Shown here: in pieces, positions 33,896 through 42,269 of the stretch
How positions within the stretch are numbered: the stretch's first letter is position 1
How the letters are laid out: each line of letters starts with the position of its first letter
Assembly (NCBI GenBank): GCA_900466005.1
Contig: UEGQ01000012.1
Location: forward strand, 185,878 to 249,877
DNA from: Hyphomicrobiales bacterium
GTDB lineage: Bacteria > Pseudomonadota > Alphaproteobacteria > Rhizobiales > Rhizobiaceae
Reading direction: 5' to 3'
Length of the DNA stretch: 64,000 bases
Translations under genes and position numbers: made by a program
Notes under the pieces: model-generated
Seen by the model: only the letters and a program-made list of their open reading frames with translations
Told to the model about the DNA's origin: nothing
Database searches by the model: none

Positions 33896-33910
33896 TGTTG
33901 CAACAAAAAT
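33896..33910. repeat. Extra copy of the gntR-type palindrome
   Basis: TGTTGCAACAAAAAT; read on the minus strand it shares the 15-mer ATTTTTGTTGCAACA exactly with 25521-25535 before the aminotransferase operon. It stands about 90 bases before the MNT-HEPN start. Function unknown. Confidence 0.45.
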
Positions 33911-34063
33911 AGACGCTCTATGGTCGAGAACATCCAGTTTATGCGGCAACGCCCGCGTCCCCGTAGAATTTTGCGGATGGCTCGCGCCATCGTGGCGATG
34001 TAGATGTTGATTTTGTGACATCAAAAGTTCGAACAATGACATTGAAGAGGGCTGGTTCACAGT

Positions 34064-34807
34064 ATGAAAGCGCGGAACATGAGACGCTTGGTCCTGTTTG
34101 TTTCTGAAAATGCCGACCTCTACATGCTGCTTGCGCACATTCTGAATAGGGAAGGTTTTCGCACCGCATTGGTAAGCGAAGACGAGGTGCTCGAACGCGC
34201 GGCGGCAGGGGACGTCACTGCACTCATTCTGGATTCCGCGGAGGGGTCGGATTTGGTCCTGAGAGTATGTGCTGCAATCAAGGCCTCAGAACGGACATCC
34301 CAGATCCCGACAGTCGCAATCGTGCCGTCCGGGGACGAGCGCCACTACCTCGCACTGCTGAAAGCGGGGATTGATGAGAATTTCGTGCGGCCGATCTCGC
34401 CAGCAAGGTTGTTGGCGTATCTCGACTCATTGAACCCGTTCGACACAAGCGACCATCATCCGACGGACGAGGCCCAAGAAACAAAGGTGACGATCGGGCC
34501 GCTAAGAGTGGAAGCCAGGCGCCGGCTGGTCTCCCATGGCGACAACGAAGTTCAATTTGGGCCTATCGAATTCAACATATTAAGCCGCCTGCTGCACGCT
34601 CCGGGGCGAGTGTGTAGCCGGTCGGAACTCATTGAGGCGGCGTGGCCAGGGGGTCGCTACGTGCAGCCACGTACCGTTGACGTCCACGTTGGTCGATTGC
34701 GCCGAGCTCTTGAGCGCCTCACGGGGCGCACCCTTATTCGCACTATTCGCTCCACCGGCTATGCAATAGAGCTCGACAACGCCGCGGGGTGGTCAATGTT
34801 GAGGTAA
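34064..34807 (+). CDS. Second PhoB-like regulator with degenerate receiver
   Basis: A 247-residue protein with a CheY-like N-terminal domain (LVLFVSENADLYMLLAHILNREGFRTALVSEDEV, ALILDSAEG, FVRPISPARLLAYL) lacking the usual acidic pair after the first strand and with arginine in place of the conserved lysine. An intact OmpR/PhoB winged helix follows (IEFNILSRLLHAPGRVCSRSELIEAAW, RTVDVHVGRLRRAL, LIRTIRSTGYAIEL). It shares this unusual form with the protein at 29451-30170, suggesting duplication. No sensor kinase is encoded nearby. A second ATG at 34079 is possible. Confidence 0.82.
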   Translation: MKARNMRRLVLFVSENADLYMLLAHILNREGFRTALVSEDEVLERAAAGDVTALILDSAEGSDLVLRVCAAIKASERTSQIPTVAIVPSGDERHYLALLKAGIDENFVRPISPARLLAYLDSLNPFDTSDHHPTDEAQETKVTIGPLRVEARRRLVSHGDNEVQFGPIEFNILSRLLHAPGRVCSRSELIEAAWPGGRYVQPRTVDVHVGRLRRALERLTGRTLIRTIRSTGYAIELDNAAGWSMLR

Positions 34808-34975
34808 AGAATTAGCAATTCCTTCACAATTGTCTTCGTGAACATTCAACTGAACGTCTTCGTGAAATCCGAAGCAATAATTTCGAATAATGTTTCGCGT
34901 GTGCTTCGTTGAGTCCAGCTATCAGCGAGGTAATGCTCCCCTCCATTGTGTTAATGTCATGGGAGAACATCCGAG

Positions 34976-36238
34976 ATGGCAGGTGAAACGTCAGGGCAAG
35001 CGAGATTGCCAACCAAGAGTATCCCAAGGAACACTGCGAGTTTAATCCAGCACGCCCAAACCCACTTCGATGCCGCGCATTTTCACGGTTTGATGGCGAT
35101 CTACGGGCGTCCCCTCGGCGATCGCGCTGTGGCGCTTCGCCATGATGGGGGGCGCCGGGTCGTCGACTTCGTGCGTTGTTCATATCTCGGCTTGGACAAT
35201 CATCCGCAGATCGTCGCGGGTGCCATTGAGGCTCTGAAAGAGTACGGGGCGCTTCATTGGTCATGCGCCAGGACGCGCCTTAACTTTTCAATCCTCGGCG
35301 AACTGGAGGAAGCGTTGTCGGACTTGTTTCGTGCTCGGGTGATTACCTATACCACTGTCCTTGCTGCAAACATGGGCGCATTACCGCTAATCGCTTCTGG
35401 GCACCTGACCGGTGGCATCAAGCCCGTGATGGTGTTCGACCGCTTCGCCCATGCGACGCTCGCCTTTCACAAGGGGACTATTGCTGCCGAAACCCGCGTC
35501 GCGACAATTGCGCACAACGATCTCGATGCCCTGGAAACCCTGTGCCAGGCCAACAGTTCCGTCGCGTTCGTCTGTGACGGCGTATACTCAATGGGCGGAA
35601 ACGCGGATATTGCACAACTGCGACGGCTGCAGGACCGGTATGGCCTCTTTCTCTTTATAGATGATGCGCACGGCATTTCGATCTTCGGAGAGCATGGCGA
35701 GGGCTTTGCACGATCTCAGATCCAAGGTCCGCTGGGTGAACGAACGATCATCGCAGCTTCGCTCGGAAAGGGTTTCGGCGCCTCCGGCGGTCTGCTGATG
35801 CTTGGTACCGCGAGGCAAGAGGAACTGTTCCGGAGATTTGCCGTCGCTCACGCGTTTTCGGCGTCGCTGAATGTTGCGGCCATCGGGGCGGCAATGGCAT
35901 CGCAGGTGCTGCATCGGACCGACGAACTCGCCAAGCTGCAACAGAGGCTCAGGAGTCGAACCGCACTGTTCGATAGCCTCGTCGCAACGGGGCTGCAAGG
36001 TTCTCCCTTGCCGATCCGAACGGTGGAGATAGGAGACGAACTGACGGCGATTGCAGCGGCACGCGGGTTGCTCGACCGGAGCTTTTACACGTCAGCCATT
36101 TTCTTTCCGACAGTCGCGCGGGACCGCGCAGGGTTGCGGCTTTGCCCTACGGCTGGACACTCGGAAGAGGATATCCGGGCTGTTGGAGGCGCGATCAACA
36201 ATGTCTTGGTGGAGTTGGAAGAAGCTCGTCGACCTTAG
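34976..36238 (+). CDS. Alpha-oxoamine-synthase-like PLP enzyme (BioF/KBL/CqsA fold)
   Basis: A 420-residue class I/II aminotransferase-fold enzyme: SYLGLDNHPQIVAGAIEALKEYGALHWSCARTRLNFSILGELEEAL, FDRFAHATLAFHKG, VFVCDGVYSMGGNADIAQL-type segment, FIDDAHGISIFGEHGEG and ASLGKGFGASGG with the PLP lysine near 263. The family joins an amino acid to an acyl-CoA (BioF, KBL, Spt) or makes alpha-hydroxyketone signals (CqsA). Its place between quorum-sensing genes and the transfer regulator makes a signal-synthase role worth testing. The first 25 residues are poorly conserved, so the start is uncertain. Confidence 0.8.
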   Translation: MAGETSGQARLPTKSIPRNTASLIQHAQTHFDAAHFHGLMAIYGRPLGDRAVALRHDGGRRVVDFVRCSYLGLDNHPQIVAGAIEALKEYGALHWSCARTRLNFSILGELEEALSDLFRARVITYTTVLAANMGALPLIASGHLTGGIKPVMVFDRFAHATLAFHKGTIAAETRVATIAHNDLDALETLCQANSSVAFVCDGVYSMGGNADIAQLRRLQDRYGLFLFIDDAHGISIFGEHGEGFARSQIQGPLGERTIIAASLGKGFGASGGLLMLGTARQEELFRRFAVAHAFSASLNVAAIGAAMASQVLHRTDELAKLQQRLRSRTALFDSLVATGLQGSPLPIRTVEIGDELTAIAAARGLLDRSFYTSAIFFPTVARDRAGLRLCPTAGHSEEDIRAVGGAINNVLVELEEARRP

Positions 36239-36288
36239 GGACTGGTCGACATTCTGGATTCGCCATTGAACTCACTCGGCGGGCGTTC

Positions 36289-36582
36289 ATGCGTGCACAT
36301 ATCTCGGAGTGTTGCGTCTATCTCCCAAATCCAAAGAGCCTGATCGAGAATATCTCCCCTCGCATCTCCGCGTTGGGCGTGTCGATCGTGGACAATGGTA
36401 TGGAGAGGGTCTTCCTGTTCGATGACGGCCAGGCTGTCGCGAAGGCTGTCGACGGTCGACTCCTGATGCGAGTCGACGCCACAACGGTCATTGCTTCTCA
36501 CGCTATAAGGATTGTCTTGGAGGTGAGCATTTTCGATGCGTCGGCACTGGCTCCTGCCAAATTCGTGTGGCTCCCGGTTTGA
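36289..36582 (+). CDS. Small DUF2218-like protein
   Basis: A 97-residue protein starting MRAHISECCVYLPNPKSLIENISPRISALG. The middle has an alternating strand pattern (RVFLFDDGQAVAKAVDGRLLMRVDATTVIASHAIRIVLEVSIF) and a tryptophan near the end, which fits DUF2218 domains; function unknown. It starts 50 bases after the oxoamine synthase on the same strand and may be co-transcribed. Confidence in the family is moderate; a longer frame from 36142 overlaps the enzyme gene and is unlikely. Confidence 0.55.
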   Translation: MRAHISECCVYLPNPKSLIENISPRISALGVSIVDNGMERVFLFDDGQAVAKAVDGRLLMRVDATTVIASHAIRIVLEVSIFDASALAPAKFVWLPV

Positions 36583-36675
36583 GAAGGGTTCACGATCGCG
36601 CGAACGATGCCAAGCCGAATCAAAGTCACCTATTTTGGAAACTTTCTTTGCCAGCACGGTGACTGGGAGAACCTT

Positions 36676-37035
36676 TCAAGTCGGTTGAAAGCTGCGTATC
36701 TTCTCAAAGATCTCCGGCGCAATCTCGAACTGACGTGCTTTGCCGCGGCCCATCGAATTCTTCACAAACGTCTCGGTCAGGAGGCCGCGTTTGACTAGGG
36801 GATCAACCGTCTCGGCAACGCCAGTGCGCGTTAATTTCGTTGTTTCTGTTATATTTGAGATAGTTAGTGCCTGATGCCCTTGATGCATGATGTAGAGGAT
36901 GCTCATCATGCCAATCTGCTTCAATCGCGATTGGGGCGTTTCGTCCTCCATTGGATTATCCAGGATTTCGCGGAATATGAAGGCTGAGAAGGCAAGGTTG
37001 TGCCACTGGGCGTTGAGGGCTCTTGTCATTTTCAT
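36676..37035 (-). CDS. rctA: Winged-helix regulator divergent from virB (RctA-like candidate)
   Basis: A 119-residue MarR-like winged-helix protein (SRLKQIGMMSILYIMHQGHQALTISNITETTKLTRTGVAETVDPLVKRGLLTETFVKNSMGRGKARQFEIA). In Rhizobium etli p42d and Sinorhizobium meliloti pSymA a small winged-helix repressor, RctA, lies divergently upstream of virB and silences conjugation. Size, fold and position agree here, so I call it an RctA candidate; identity by sequence was not checked. Direct repeats in the 90-base gap before trbM could be its binding sites. Confidence 0.65.
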   Translation of the reverse strand: MKMTRALNAQWHNLAFSAFIFREILDNPMEDETPQSRLKQIGMMSILYIMHQGHQALTISNITETTKLTRTGVAETVDPLVKRGLLTETFVKNSMGRGKARQFEIAPEIFEKIRSFQPT

Positions 37036-37045
37036 AACTGCATCA

Positions 37046-37062
37046 TATAAGTGTGTATAAGT
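37046..37062. promoter_or_regulatory. Direct repeats between rctA and trbM-virB
   Basis: TATAAGT at 37046-37052 and again at 37056-37062, ten bases apart start to start, i.e. one helical turn, 10 bases upstream of the rctA ATG and 64 bases before trbM. A candidate site for the divergent regulator. Confidence 0.4.
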
Positions 37063-37125
37063 TCAAGAGGTGCCGAGCGTTGGCCGCGACAGCGAACCGC
37101 GCTCCGGTTTCGGAGGGTGTTGCAT

Positions 37126-37647
37126 ATGAGAAGCCTTCTGATTGGGTCGTTCTTCTTGATGGCCAACATCATTTCACCATACCTCATTTCGGCCGGCAAC
37201 GCGCGCGCCGGCGACTGGGGATGCGAGGTTATCCTATGCCTTTCCAATCCCGGCGGCCCGACGCAATACGCCGAATGCCGACCACCGATCGAAAAGCTGT
37301 GGCGCGAACTTGCGAAAGGCCGTTCATTGCCGAGCTGCAGCGGTGTGGGATTCCATGCGTCTCAGTCGGGATATGAGCCTTATTATTGCGACGAGGGCTA
37401 CCGGCTGACATTTCGCTACGGCGACCGTGGACGGGAGGCGATCTGTGTCTCGACCACCCCGCGGACCGTCCCACACAATGAATGTTACGCCGACCGAGAT
37501 GGTGCGGAATTCTTCACCGGATGGCGTAGGAATGGCGGAGAACGTCCATGCCGGCGCTACGTGACCACGCGGCCGAACGTCCGTCTGCAACCCCATTATG
37601 TCGACGTGACGATCGATGGTGTCGGCAAACAAAGGGTGTGGTACTGA
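37126..37647 (+). CDS. TrbM/KikA/MpfK family exported protein
   Basis: A 173-residue protein with a Sec signal peptide (MRSLLIGSFFLMANIISPYLISAGNARAG) and a cysteine-rich mature part: CEVILCLSNPGGPTQYAECRPPIEKLWRELAKGRSLPSC, the TrbM signature. TrbM/KikA proteins are periplasmic and encoded at the head of mating-pair formation operons. The ATG at 37126 has CGGAGGG upstream; the longer frame to 37051 crosses the promoter. Two bases separate its stop from virB1. Confidence 0.82.
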   Translation: MRSLLIGSFFLMANIISPYLISAGNARAGDWGCEVILCLSNPGGPTQYAECRPPIEKLWRELAKGRSLPSCSGVGFHASQSGYEPYYCDEGYRLTFRYGDRGREAICVSTTPRTVPHNECYADRDGAEFFTGWRRNGGERPCRRYVTTRPNVRLQPHYVDVTIDGVGKQRVWY

Positions 37648-37649
37648 GC

Positions 37650-38321
37650 ATGGCTGTTGCTTTCCTCGATCTGACCCAAGCTTGCGCACCCATAGTTGCG
37701 GCCGAGACACTGGCAGGCGTCGTCAGCCTTGAAAGTCGATTCGAACCATTCGCTATTCGCATCAATAGCGGAGCACCGCTCGCCAGGCAGCCGAAGTCAA
37801 AGGCTGAGGCGATCGAGGTCGCGACGACACTCGCGGCAGAGCGGCGCGATATTCAACTCGGCCTCGGAGGGGTAGGCATGGGGGAGCTTCGTAAGCTGAA
37901 GCTCTCGATCGCCGATGCGTTCGATCCGTGTGTGAACCTTCGAGCCACCGCGACGCTACTCGACGAATATTACCGGCTCGCGGTGAAGGCCGGCGCGGAT
38001 CCGAGCCAAGCCGAGCGGATCATGCTGCAATCCTACTACGGCCGGGACGATCCCTCCGTCGGCGCCATAGTCCAATACGACGAGCAAGTCCGCGAAGAAG
38101 TGAGGCGGCTCGGCAAAACCCTTGCGACTGTCGTGATCGGAGATGGGGGACAGGGGAGGAGGCTTACCGAAGCTAGCACTGTCGATGTGGCGGGTGCGGA
38201 GGCGAGGGGTGACCGGCCTGTCGACGAGACAGCAGCGGCGCCGTCGTGGGATGTTTTCAGTTCGCGACGGAAATCTTCCGTCGTCGTGTTTCAGAACAGT
38301 CAAATGGAGCAGAGTGAATGA
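37650..38321 (+). CDS. virB1: VirB1 lytic transglycosylase
   Basis: A 223-residue protein with a transglycosylase domain: catalytic glutamate in GVVSLESRFEPFAIRINSG, then MGELRKLKLSIADAFDPCVNLRATATLLDEYY and the YYGRDD repeat region. VirB1 opens the peptidoglycan for T4SS assembly. No obvious signal peptide precedes the domain in the reading from 37650. The C-terminal 60 residues are low-complexity. Its stop overlaps virB2 by 4 bases. Confidence 0.9.
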   Translation: MAVAFLDLTQACAPIVAAETLAGVVSLESRFEPFAIRINSGAPLARQPKSKAEAIEVATTLAAERRDIQLGLGGVGMGELRKLKLSIADAFDPCVNLRATATLLDEYYRLAVKAGADPSQAERIMLQSYYGRDDPSVGAIVQYDEQVREEVRRLGKTLATVVIGDGGQGRRLTEASTVDVAGAEARGDRPVDETAAAPSWDVFSSRRKSSVVVFQNSQMEQSE

Positions 38322-38617
38322 CCTTCAGTCCCCGTATCCGCCCGATCGCCGCATCCGCTGTCATGGCAGTGGCCATCGTGGCCACCATGGTCGAGCCCGC
38401 CTTCGCGCAGGCCGCCGGCATCGAAACCGTGTTACAGAACATCGTAGATATGCTGACCGGCAACATCGCCAAGCTGCTGGCGGTCATCGCCGTGATCGTG
38501 ATCTGCATCGCCTGGATGTTCGGCTACATGGATCTGAGACGGGCAGGGTTCTGGATCATCGGCATCGGCGGCATCTTCGGCGCCACCGAACTCGTGAACA
38601 CCATCGTCGGAAGCTGA
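38318..38617 (+). CDS. virB2: VirB2 major pilin
   Basis: A 99-residue pilin precursor with a long signal peptide (cleavage after AFA at about residue 30: EPAFAQAAG) and two hydrophobic helices (IAKLLAVIAVIVICIAWMFGYMD and AGFWIIGIGGIFGATELVNTIVG), the VirB2/TrbC layout. Confidence 0.92.
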   Translation: MTFSPRIRPIAASAVMAVAIVATMVEPAFAQAAGIETVLQNIVDMLTGNIAKLLAVIAVIVICIAWMFGYMDLRRAGFWIIGIGGIFGATELVNTIVGS

Positions 38618-38621
38618 CGCC

Positions 38622-38963
38622 ATGGCGAACGCACGGCCGGCGATCGAGGAAGACACGCTGTTCATTGCCTGCACCCGGCCGGCGATGATCGCCGGCGTAA
38701 CGATGGAAGCCATGGGCGTGAATATCATGCTGACGACCATCCTCTACATTGTCGCCGGCTCGATCGCCTACGCTCTCGTCGGTGTCGTCATGCACCTGGT
38801 GTTCCGCGCGCTCGTCAAACACGACCACAACATGTTTCGCATCTTGCTGGCCTGGGTGGAGACGCGCGGTCGGTCGCGAAACAGCGCCTATTGGGGCGGC
38901 GCAACGCTTAGCCCCCTGAAGCTTGCCCGCAAATACGATGAAAGGGACCTCGGATTTGCTTGA
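38622..38963 (+). CDS. virB3: VirB3 inner-membrane protein
   Basis: A 113-residue VirB3 protein with the N-terminal signature EEDTLFIACTRPAMIAGVTMEAMGVNIMLT and adjacent membrane helices. It works with VirB4 in pilus assembly and overlaps the start of virB4 by 26 bases. Confidence 0.92.
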   Translation: MANARPAIEEDTLFIACTRPAMIAGVTMEAMGVNIMLTTILYIVAGSIAYALVGVVMHLVFRALVKHDHNMFRILLAWVETRGRSRNSAYWGGATLSPLKLARKYDERDLGFA

Positions 38964-41337
38964 GCGCACCACACTCAGATCTCGAGAACTCGGTCCGGAG
39001 ACATTCATCCCCTATGTCCGCCATGTCGACGAGTCGACGGTCGCGCTCGATTCCCGGGTGCTGATGGTGATGATCGCGCTCGAAGGCGTCTCTTTCGAGA
39101 CCGTGGATGTTCTCGACCTGAATGCACTGCATCGCGACCTCAACACGCTTTATCGGAACATCGCCGACGAGCGGCTCGCCTTGTGGACGCATCTCATCCG
39201 CCGTCGCGACAACAGCTACCCGGATGGCACGTTCGTCACACCGTTCTCGGCGGCGCTCAACGATAAGTATCGCGCGCGAATGGTGGGCGAGGACTTGTTC
39301 CGCAACGACCTCTATCTGACGATCCTCTGGTCTCCCGCGCGCGATCCGGCCGACAAGGTGGCTAAGCTATTGGCGCGCCTGCGTCGGGCCCGCCGCGCGC
39401 GGGCCGAACTCGATGAGGAAGCCCTCAAGCATCTCCGCGACAAGGTCGTCGACGTCACGGCGGCGTTGAAGCGCTTCAGGCCTCGCGTGATGTCCCACTA
39501 CGAGAGCGATGGCCTGCTGTTCTCGGAGCCGAGCGAAGTGCTTCATCAGATCGTCGGGGGCCGGCGGGAGCCGGTTCCCCTGACTGAGGGGCGTGTCGCG
39601 TCGGCGATCTACTCGGATCGTGTCATCGTCGGCCGCGAAACGATCGAAATACGCCACGAGGCGACAAGCCGCTACGCCGGCATGTTGAGCTTCAAGGAAT
39701 ATCCGGCCCGTACCAGGACCGGCATGCTCGACGGCGTGCTCACCAGTCCTTTCGAACTGATCCTGACACAGTCCTTCTCCTTCGTCTCGAAGGCGGACGC
39801 CCGCGTGATCATGGGCCGCAAGCAGAACCAGATGGTCAGTAGCGGCGACAAGGCGGCCTCGCAGATCGAGGAGCTCGATGGGGCGATGGACGATCTGGAG
39901 TCCAACCGCTTCGTGCTCGGCGAGCATCATCTTTCGCTTTCCGTCTTTGCCCCATCCGTGAAGGAACTGACGGACAATCTCGCCAAGGCACGCGCCAGCC
40001 TGACCAGTGGCGGCGCGGTCGTTGCGCGCGAGGACCTTGGTCTCGAGGCGGGCTGGTGGGCGCAACTGCCGGGCAATTTCCGCTATCGCGCCAGGTCTGG
40101 CGCGATCACGTCGCGTAACTTCGCCGCTCTGTCGCCCTTCCACTCCTATCCGATCGGCCAGAAGGACGGCAACGAATGGGGGCCTGCCGTCGCCCTGCTC
40201 AAGACCGCATCCGGGTCACCGTACTACTTCAATTTCCATTACGGCGATCTCGGGAACACCTTCGTCTGCGGACCGTCCGGCGCCGGCAAGACCGTGCTCC
40301 TCAATTTCATGCTGTCGCAGCTCGAAAAGCACGATCCGCATGTGGTGTTCTTCGACAAGGACAGGGGCGCCGATCTCTATGTGCGCGCCGCCGGCGGCAC
40401 GTATCTGCCCCTCAAGAACGGCGTCCCGACCGGCTGCGCCCCCTTGAAGGCCCTCGACCTGACACCAGAGAACAAGGTGTTCCTGACGCGTTGGGTCGGC
40501 AAGCTCGTTGGATCGTCGTCGCGCGAACTGACCGTCACCGAACTCCGCGATATCGCGTCCGCCGTCGACGGCCTCGCCGACCTGCCGGTCGAGCGTCGGA
40601 CGATCGGCGCGCTCAGGACCTTTCTCGACAACACGAACCCAGAAGGGATTGCGGCAAGGCTGCGGCGATGGGAGAGGGGCGGCCCACTCGGCTGGGTCTT
40701 TGACAACGTCATCGAGGAAATCGGTTTCGGCGAATTCGGCATCGGTGGCAAGTTCGTCGGTTACGAAATGACCGACTTCCTCGACAACGAGGAAATTCGC
40801 ACGCCCCTCATGGCATACCTCTTTCATCGCGTCGAGCAACTGATCGACGGCCGCAGGATCATCATCGTCATCGATGAGTTCTGGAAGGCGCTCCAGGATG
40901 AAGGGTTTCGCGATCTCGCCCAGAACAAGCTCAAGACGATCCGCAAGCAGAATGGGCTCATGCTCTTCGCTACGCAGAGTCCACGGGATGCGATCGTTTC
41001 GCCGATCGCTCACACCATCATCGAGCAGTGCCCGACCCAGATCTTCCTGCCGAACTCCCGCGGCAATCGTGCCGACTATGTCGATGGCTTCAAATTGACC
41101 GAGCGCGAATTCGAGCTGGTCGCGCGCGAGCTCTCCATCGAGAGCCGGCGGTTCGTGTTGAAGCAGGGACATAACAGCGTCGTCGCCGAGCTGGATCTCA
41201 AGGGTTTCGAGCACGAACTCGCGATCCTCTCCGGACGAACCGCCAATGTCGAACTTGCCGATGCGGTCCGTGCAGAGGTCGGCAACGATGCCAGGGATTG
41301 GCTTCCCGCTTTCCAGCAACGAAGGAGTGCGAGCTGA
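38938..41337 (+). CDS. virB4: VirB4 ATPase
   Basis: A 799-residue T4SS ATPase energising pilus biogenesis and transfer. The N-terminal CagE/TrbE/VirB domain (SRELGPETFIPYVRHVDE...) is followed by Walker A GPSGAGKTVLL at about 445 and Walker B RIIIVIDEFWKAL, then FATQSPRDAI. Start chosen at the ATG 38938 inside virB3; a TTG at 38923 or at 38956 is possible. The stop overlaps the virB5 ATG by one base. Confidence 0.95.
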   Translation: MKGTSDLLERTTLRSRELGPETFIPYVRHVDESTVALDSRVLMVMIALEGVSFETVDVLDLNALHRDLNTLYRNIADERLALWTHLIRRRDNSYPDGTFVTPFSAALNDKYRARMVGEDLFRNDLYLTILWSPARDPADKVAKLLARLRRARRARAELDEEALKHLRDKVVDVTAALKRFRPRVMSHYESDGLLFSEPSEVLHQIVGGRREPVPLTEGRVASAIYSDRVIVGRETIEIRHEATSRYAGMLSFKEYPARTRTGMLDGVLTSPFELILTQSFSFVSKADARVIMGRKQNQMVSSGDKAASQIEELDGAMDDLESNRFVLGEHHLSLSVFAPSVKELTDNLAKARASLTSGGAVVAREDLGLEAGWWAQLPGNFRYRARSGAITSRNFAALSPFHSYPIGQKDGNEWGPAVALLKTASGSPYYFNFHYGDLGNTFVCGPSGAGKTVLLNFMLSQLEKHDPHVVFFDKDRGADLYVRAAGGTYLPLKNGVPTGCAPLKALDLTPENKVFLTRWVGKLVGSSSRELTVTELRDIASAVDGLADLPVERRTIGALRTFLDNTNPEGIAARLRRWERGGPLGWVFDNVIEEIGFGEFGIGGKFVGYEMTDFLDNEEIRTPLMAYLFHRVEQLIDGRRIIIVIDEFWKALQDEGFRDLAQNKLKTIRKQNGLMLFATQSPRDAIVSPIAHTIIEQCPTQIFLPNSRGNRADYVDGFKLTEREFELVARELSIESRRFVLKQGHNSVVAELDLKGFEHELAILSGRTANVELADAVRAEVGNDARDWLPAFQQRRSAS

Positions 41338-42035
41338 TGGCTTCCTTTCGAGTTAATTGTGTGGTGATTGCCTCTGCGCTCATTCTTCCCGCCACCGGTG
41401 CGGCAGGGCAGGGGATCCCGGTGATCGACCAGACGGCGATCGCCAAGCAGATCGAGAGCATCGCGCAGCTGAAAAACCAACTCGATGCTCTCAATCAGCA
41501 GATCGAGCAAGCGCAGCAGCTCTACGGTTCGCTCAACAAACTGACCGACATGGCGGATGTTGCCAGCGTCCTTAACGATCCCGCCATTCGCCAAGCGTTA
41601 CCGACGGACTTCAGCGCCATCGAGGGCCTGTTCAATGGCAACGGTACGGGCGTTTTCGCTGACTCGTCCTCAAAGTTCCTGGAGAGTAATTCGACCTATC
41701 GCACCAGCGCCGACGACTTCTATGCGCAAGAGCTTTCGCGCATCCAGAACAAAAACGCCGGGCAGATGAGCCTTGGCCAGCAGATTTATGATGCCGCGAC
41801 CAAGCGTATCGACGGCATCGATGAGTTGCGCGAGAAGATATCGACCGCAAGTGACGCAAAGGAAATCGCCGACCTTCAGGCGCGGCTGCAAGCTGAGCAG
41901 GCCTTCCTTCAGACCGATGTGTTGCGGATGGAAGGGCTCCGCATGGTGCAGCAGGCGCAGGTTCAGGTCGATGAACAGCGCAAGGCCGAGGACTGGCGCC
42001 AGCGCATGGACGCGATCAAGGCGGCCCTGCGATGA
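41337..42035 (+). CDS. virB5: VirB5 minor pilin
   Basis: A 232-residue exported protein with signal peptide (ending around GAAGQG) and long coiled helices rich in Gln (IAKQIESIAQLKNQLDALNQQIEQAQQLYGSLNKLTDM), the VirB5/TrbJ pattern for a pilus-tip adhesin. TGATG coupling with virB4; its stop overlaps eexN by 4 bases. Confidence 0.9.
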   Translation: MASFRVNCVVIASALILPATGAAGQGIPVIDQTAIAKQIESIAQLKNQLDALNQQIEQAQQLYGSLNKLTDMADVASVLNDPAIRQALPTDFSAIEGLFNGNGTGVFADSSSKFLESNSTYRTSADDFYAQELSRIQNKNAGQMSLGQQIYDAATKRIDGIDELREKISTASDAKEIADLQARLQAEQAFLQTDVLRMEGLRMVQQAQVQVDEQRKAEDWRQRMDAIKAALR

Positions 42036-42265
42036 GGAGACTTATCCTTCTTCCGACGATGTTCGGCCTGGTCGCCTGCTCGGAGCAGACTGAGCGGACC
42101 TACACGGTTGGAGAACTGGTGGCGGACGAAGCGCTGCTTTCCAGCATCGTCACGAAGTGCCGCAACAATCCCGGCGTGCTCGGCGATACCCCGAACTGCA
42201 AGAATGCGGAAAGCGCCGACGGCAAGCTGCGGCTCCAGCGGATGCGGCAGTCGTTGGGAGGGTAG
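42032..42265 (+). CDS. EexN-family entry-exclusion lipoprotein
   Basis: A 77-residue lipoprotein with lipobox GLVAC (Cys16) and the EexN pattern (SEQTERTYTVGELVADEALLSSIVTKCRNNPGVLGDTPNCKNAESA). EexN proteins reduce uptake of a second related plasmid. It lies between virB5 and virB6, the usual position in IncN-like and rhizobial VirB operons. Cysteines in TKCRNN and PNCKNA may pair. Confidence 0.85.
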   Translation: MRRLILLPTMFGLVACSEQTERTYTVGELVADEALLSSIVTKCRNNPGVLGDTPNCKNAESADGKLRLQRMRQSLGG

Positions 42266-42269
42266 GCCA

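Noticed and set aside
34027-34034. GTTCGAAC palindrome before the second PhoB-like gene
   Set aside because: Only eight bases, common by chance, no second copy seen nearby.
40216-41319. 367-codon minus-strand frame
   Set aside because: Antisense to virB4 Walker regions; a shadow.
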